NCBI GenBank assembly: GCA_016789745.1
Contig: JAEUQF010000472.1
Coordinates: 1 to 32,479, forward strand
Length of the DNA stretch: 32,479 nt
Direction: 5' to 3'
Origin: Bryobacterales bacterium
GTDB lineage: Bacteria > Acidobacteriota > Terriglobia > Bryobacterales > Bryobacteraceae
Within the stretch, counting starts at the first letter, position 1; each line of letters starts with the position of its first letter. A program made the translations under genes and the position numbers. Positions 31,154 through 32,479 of the stretch are shown piece after piece. The notes under the pieces were generated by a model. That model was not told the origin of the DNA, made no database searches, and worked only from the letters and a program-made list of their open reading frames with translations.

Positions 31154-32056
31154 TTACCCCAGCACCTTCACGGGAATGGTGAACGCTACGGTGTTCACCG
31201 TCCCGCGATTCTGAAACTGCACCCACACCTTGTATAAACCCGCGCGCGGGAAGATGAGGTTGAATTGCATTTTCGGCCCTCCATCGCCAATGAAGGGATG
31301 CGTGTGGACCATGTCCACCAGATCCCAACTGCCCGCCAGCATGTGCCCCCAGGCACCCAGGTAGGGGTCCAGCCGCAGCGGCTCGGTCCGGCCTTCCAGT
31401 TCGAAGAACATGAGGGTCTTGAAACCCGCCAGCGGCTGTGCCGGCTCAGTCCACATACGGACGCGGAGATTCTCGCCTTCCTGCGGGTTCAGATCAGCGG
31501 CCAGCGGCCGGGCGGCGGCGTTGCGCGGCCCGGCCACATACAGCGTCTGTGCGTTCATCTGCGGCGTCCCGCCGGTGGGAAAGAAGTCCGTCAATACCCG
31601 GTGCGGCCCACCATAGGGCAGCGGCAGTTCCAGCAGGAATTCGCCGTTGCTCAACTGCTCCGGGTGTTCATGCACGAAGTAGGAAAGGTCTTCACTGATG
31701 ACGAACAGGTGGAACAGCCGCTCATGCATCAATTCAAACTTCTGGACCAGCGTATCCTTCTTCGGATCCAGAATGCGGAAGCGAAGTTTGGTCACCTGGC
31801 CCGCCTTGGGCGGCTTCGGAGACACATGCAGTTCCACGGGATATTCCAGTGGATCGGCGATGCTGGGAATCAGCTTCATGCCGCAGCGCGGGCATTTGCC
31901 CACATCCTTGGACCGGATGTCCTTATCCATCGGGCAATAGAAGTCCGGGTCCAGCGGTGTGTCCCGTTCGAACAGCTTCGCAGGCGGCGCCTGTGCCTGT
32001 GCCTGGCCCAGCGATACGGCGGCTAAACTGGCGAGGGCGCCCCTGCGGCTGATCAT
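31154..32056 (-). CDS. Exported protein with heavy-metal-binding (HMBD) domain
   Basis: The 300-residue protein begins with a twin-Arg leader (ISRRGALASLAAVSLG) and an AQA-like cleavage site, so it is probably exported, perhaps by Tat. Residues 40-63 form a heavy-metal-binding domain: FYCPMDKDI with Cys41, then KCPRCGMKLIP with Cys55 and Cys58. The rest is a beta-rich domain with His-rich patches (MHERLFHLFV, YFVHEHPEQ, MVHTHPFIG) and resembles copper-resistance or cupredoxin-like periplasmic proteins. HMBD domains usually accompany copper or silver efflux systems; none is seen nearby. It lies three bases after the SDR gene on the same strand, so the two are likely co-transcribed. Confidence 0.82.
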   Translation of the reverse strand: MISRRGALASLAAVSLGQAQAQAPPAKLFERDTPLDPDFYCPMDKDIRSKDVGKCPRCGMKLIPSIADPLEYPVELHVSPKPPKAGQVTKLRFRILDPKKDTLVQKFELMHERLFHLFVISEDLSYFVHEHPEQLSNGEFLLELPLPYGGPHRVLTDFFPTGGTPQMNAQTLYVAGPRNAAARPLAADLNPQEGENLRVRMWTEPAQPLAGFKTLMFFELEGRTEPLRLDPYLGAWGHMLAGSWDLVDMVHTHPFIGDGGPKMQFNLIFPRAGLYKVWVQFQNRGTVNTVAFTIPVKVLG

Positions 32057-32059
32057 GCT

Positions 32060-32479
32060 CTACCCTTCGAACGGCCAGACAGCCGTAGTGGTGTAACCGC
32101 CGTCGACCGCCAGCACCTGCCCGGTCACGTAATCGGCACCCGGGCTAGCCAGAAACACCGCCACCGCGCCGATGTCTTCCGGCGTACCGGTGCGCGGATT
32201 GGCCTGACAGCCCTGCAGCCATTTCTTCATGTGTTCGGCTTCCCACATCTTGCGATTGAGGTCCGTGATGATGAATCCCGGCGCGATACAGTTCACCTGA
32301 ATGTTGTGACGGCCCCACTCGGCGGCAAGGGTACGGGTCAGCCCGGCCAGCGCCGACTTCGTCATGGCGTACACCGTGAGGAACGGAAGACCCAAAACCG
32401 ACATCAAGCTGCCGATGTGCACGATCTTGCCGCCCTTGCCGCGCTCCACCATCGCGCCGCCCACCAATTGCGTAAGCCG
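32060..32479 (-). CDS. SDR-family oxidoreductase, 5' end outside window
   Basis: The frame is open to the window edge and no ATG lies inside, so the N-terminal Rossmann part with the TGxxxGxG motif is missing. What remains has the catalytic Ser in HIGSLMSVLG, the YAMTK active-site Tyr and Lys, and the NCIAPGFIITDL segment. The C-terminal FLASPGADYVTGQVLAVDGG is typical of classical short-chain dehydrogenases. The closest recognisable group is gluconate-5-dehydrogenase or 3-oxoacyl-ACP-reductase-like, but the substrate cannot be told. It lies upstream of the HMBD protein in the same run. Confidence 0.9.
   Translation of the reverse strand, partial: RLTQLVGGAMVERGKGGKIVHIGSLMSVLGLPFLTVYAMTKSALAGLTRTLAAEWGRHNIQVNCIAPGFIITDLNRKMWEAEHMKKWLQGCQANPRTGTPEDIGAVAVFLASPGADYVTGQVLAVDGGYTTTAVWPFEG

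Overview
The window reads as a chromosomal segment of a GC-rich Acidobacteriota bacterium, most likely of the Solibacter/Bryobacter type. The evidence is the combination of families: an ECF43/TIGR02999-like sigma factor beside a Ser/Thr kinase, a winged-helix plus TolB-like regulator, a protein of the recurrent STGPKT...ATTHGLT family, very large secreted proteins built from FG-GAP and BACON-type repeats, SpoIVB-S55-like and exosortase/EpsI proteins, and a rpoN-hpf-rapZ core cluster. I see no rRNA, tRNA, CRISPR array, transposase or phage gene. The placement is inference from gene content; no marker gene was compared.

Left region (1-3680), signalling. A 5'-truncated membrane Ser/Thr kinase converges on, and overlaps by 31 bases, an ECF sigma factor. 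Further along the minus strand are an STGPKT-family protein of unknown role, a sigma-region-4-only paralogue of that sigma factor, and, immediately upstream in the same operon, a winged-helix/TolB-like protein.

Envelope and secretion cluster (3872-14530, plus strand). It begins with a secreted hypothetical and a zinc-ribbon/bPH2 membrane protein. Next come a four-helix membrane protein and two tandem lipoproteins, separated by a degraded copy of the membrane gene's 3' end. A small secreted ORF, a 2315-residue multi-repeat exported protein and a small membrane protein follow. Several junctions overlap by one to four bases, which suggests translational coupling. This is the best candidate for an undescribed system in the window.

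Core region (14553-19968). An amidase-signature enzyme meets a minus-strand run of rpoN, hpf, rapZ and a nucleotidyltransferase. RpoN is the sigma-54 factor, HPF the long ribosome-hibernation factor, and RapZ an RNase-adaptor/nucleotide-binding protein.

Right region (20048-32479). A gluzincin-like metallopeptidase with TPR repeats is divergent from rpoN. A four-gene minus-strand run (29504 to 21766) encodes an S55-like serine protease and three secreted beta-propeller proteins. Divergent from it lie exosortase and EpsI genes. The window ends with an exported heavy-metal-binding-domain protein and a 5'-truncated SDR oxidoreductase on the minus strand.

Intergenic spaces are short, none over 300 bases, and no convincing sigma-70 or sigma-54 promoter was found by eye. 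Long ORFs antisense to the real genes are common here and are treated as composition artefacts.
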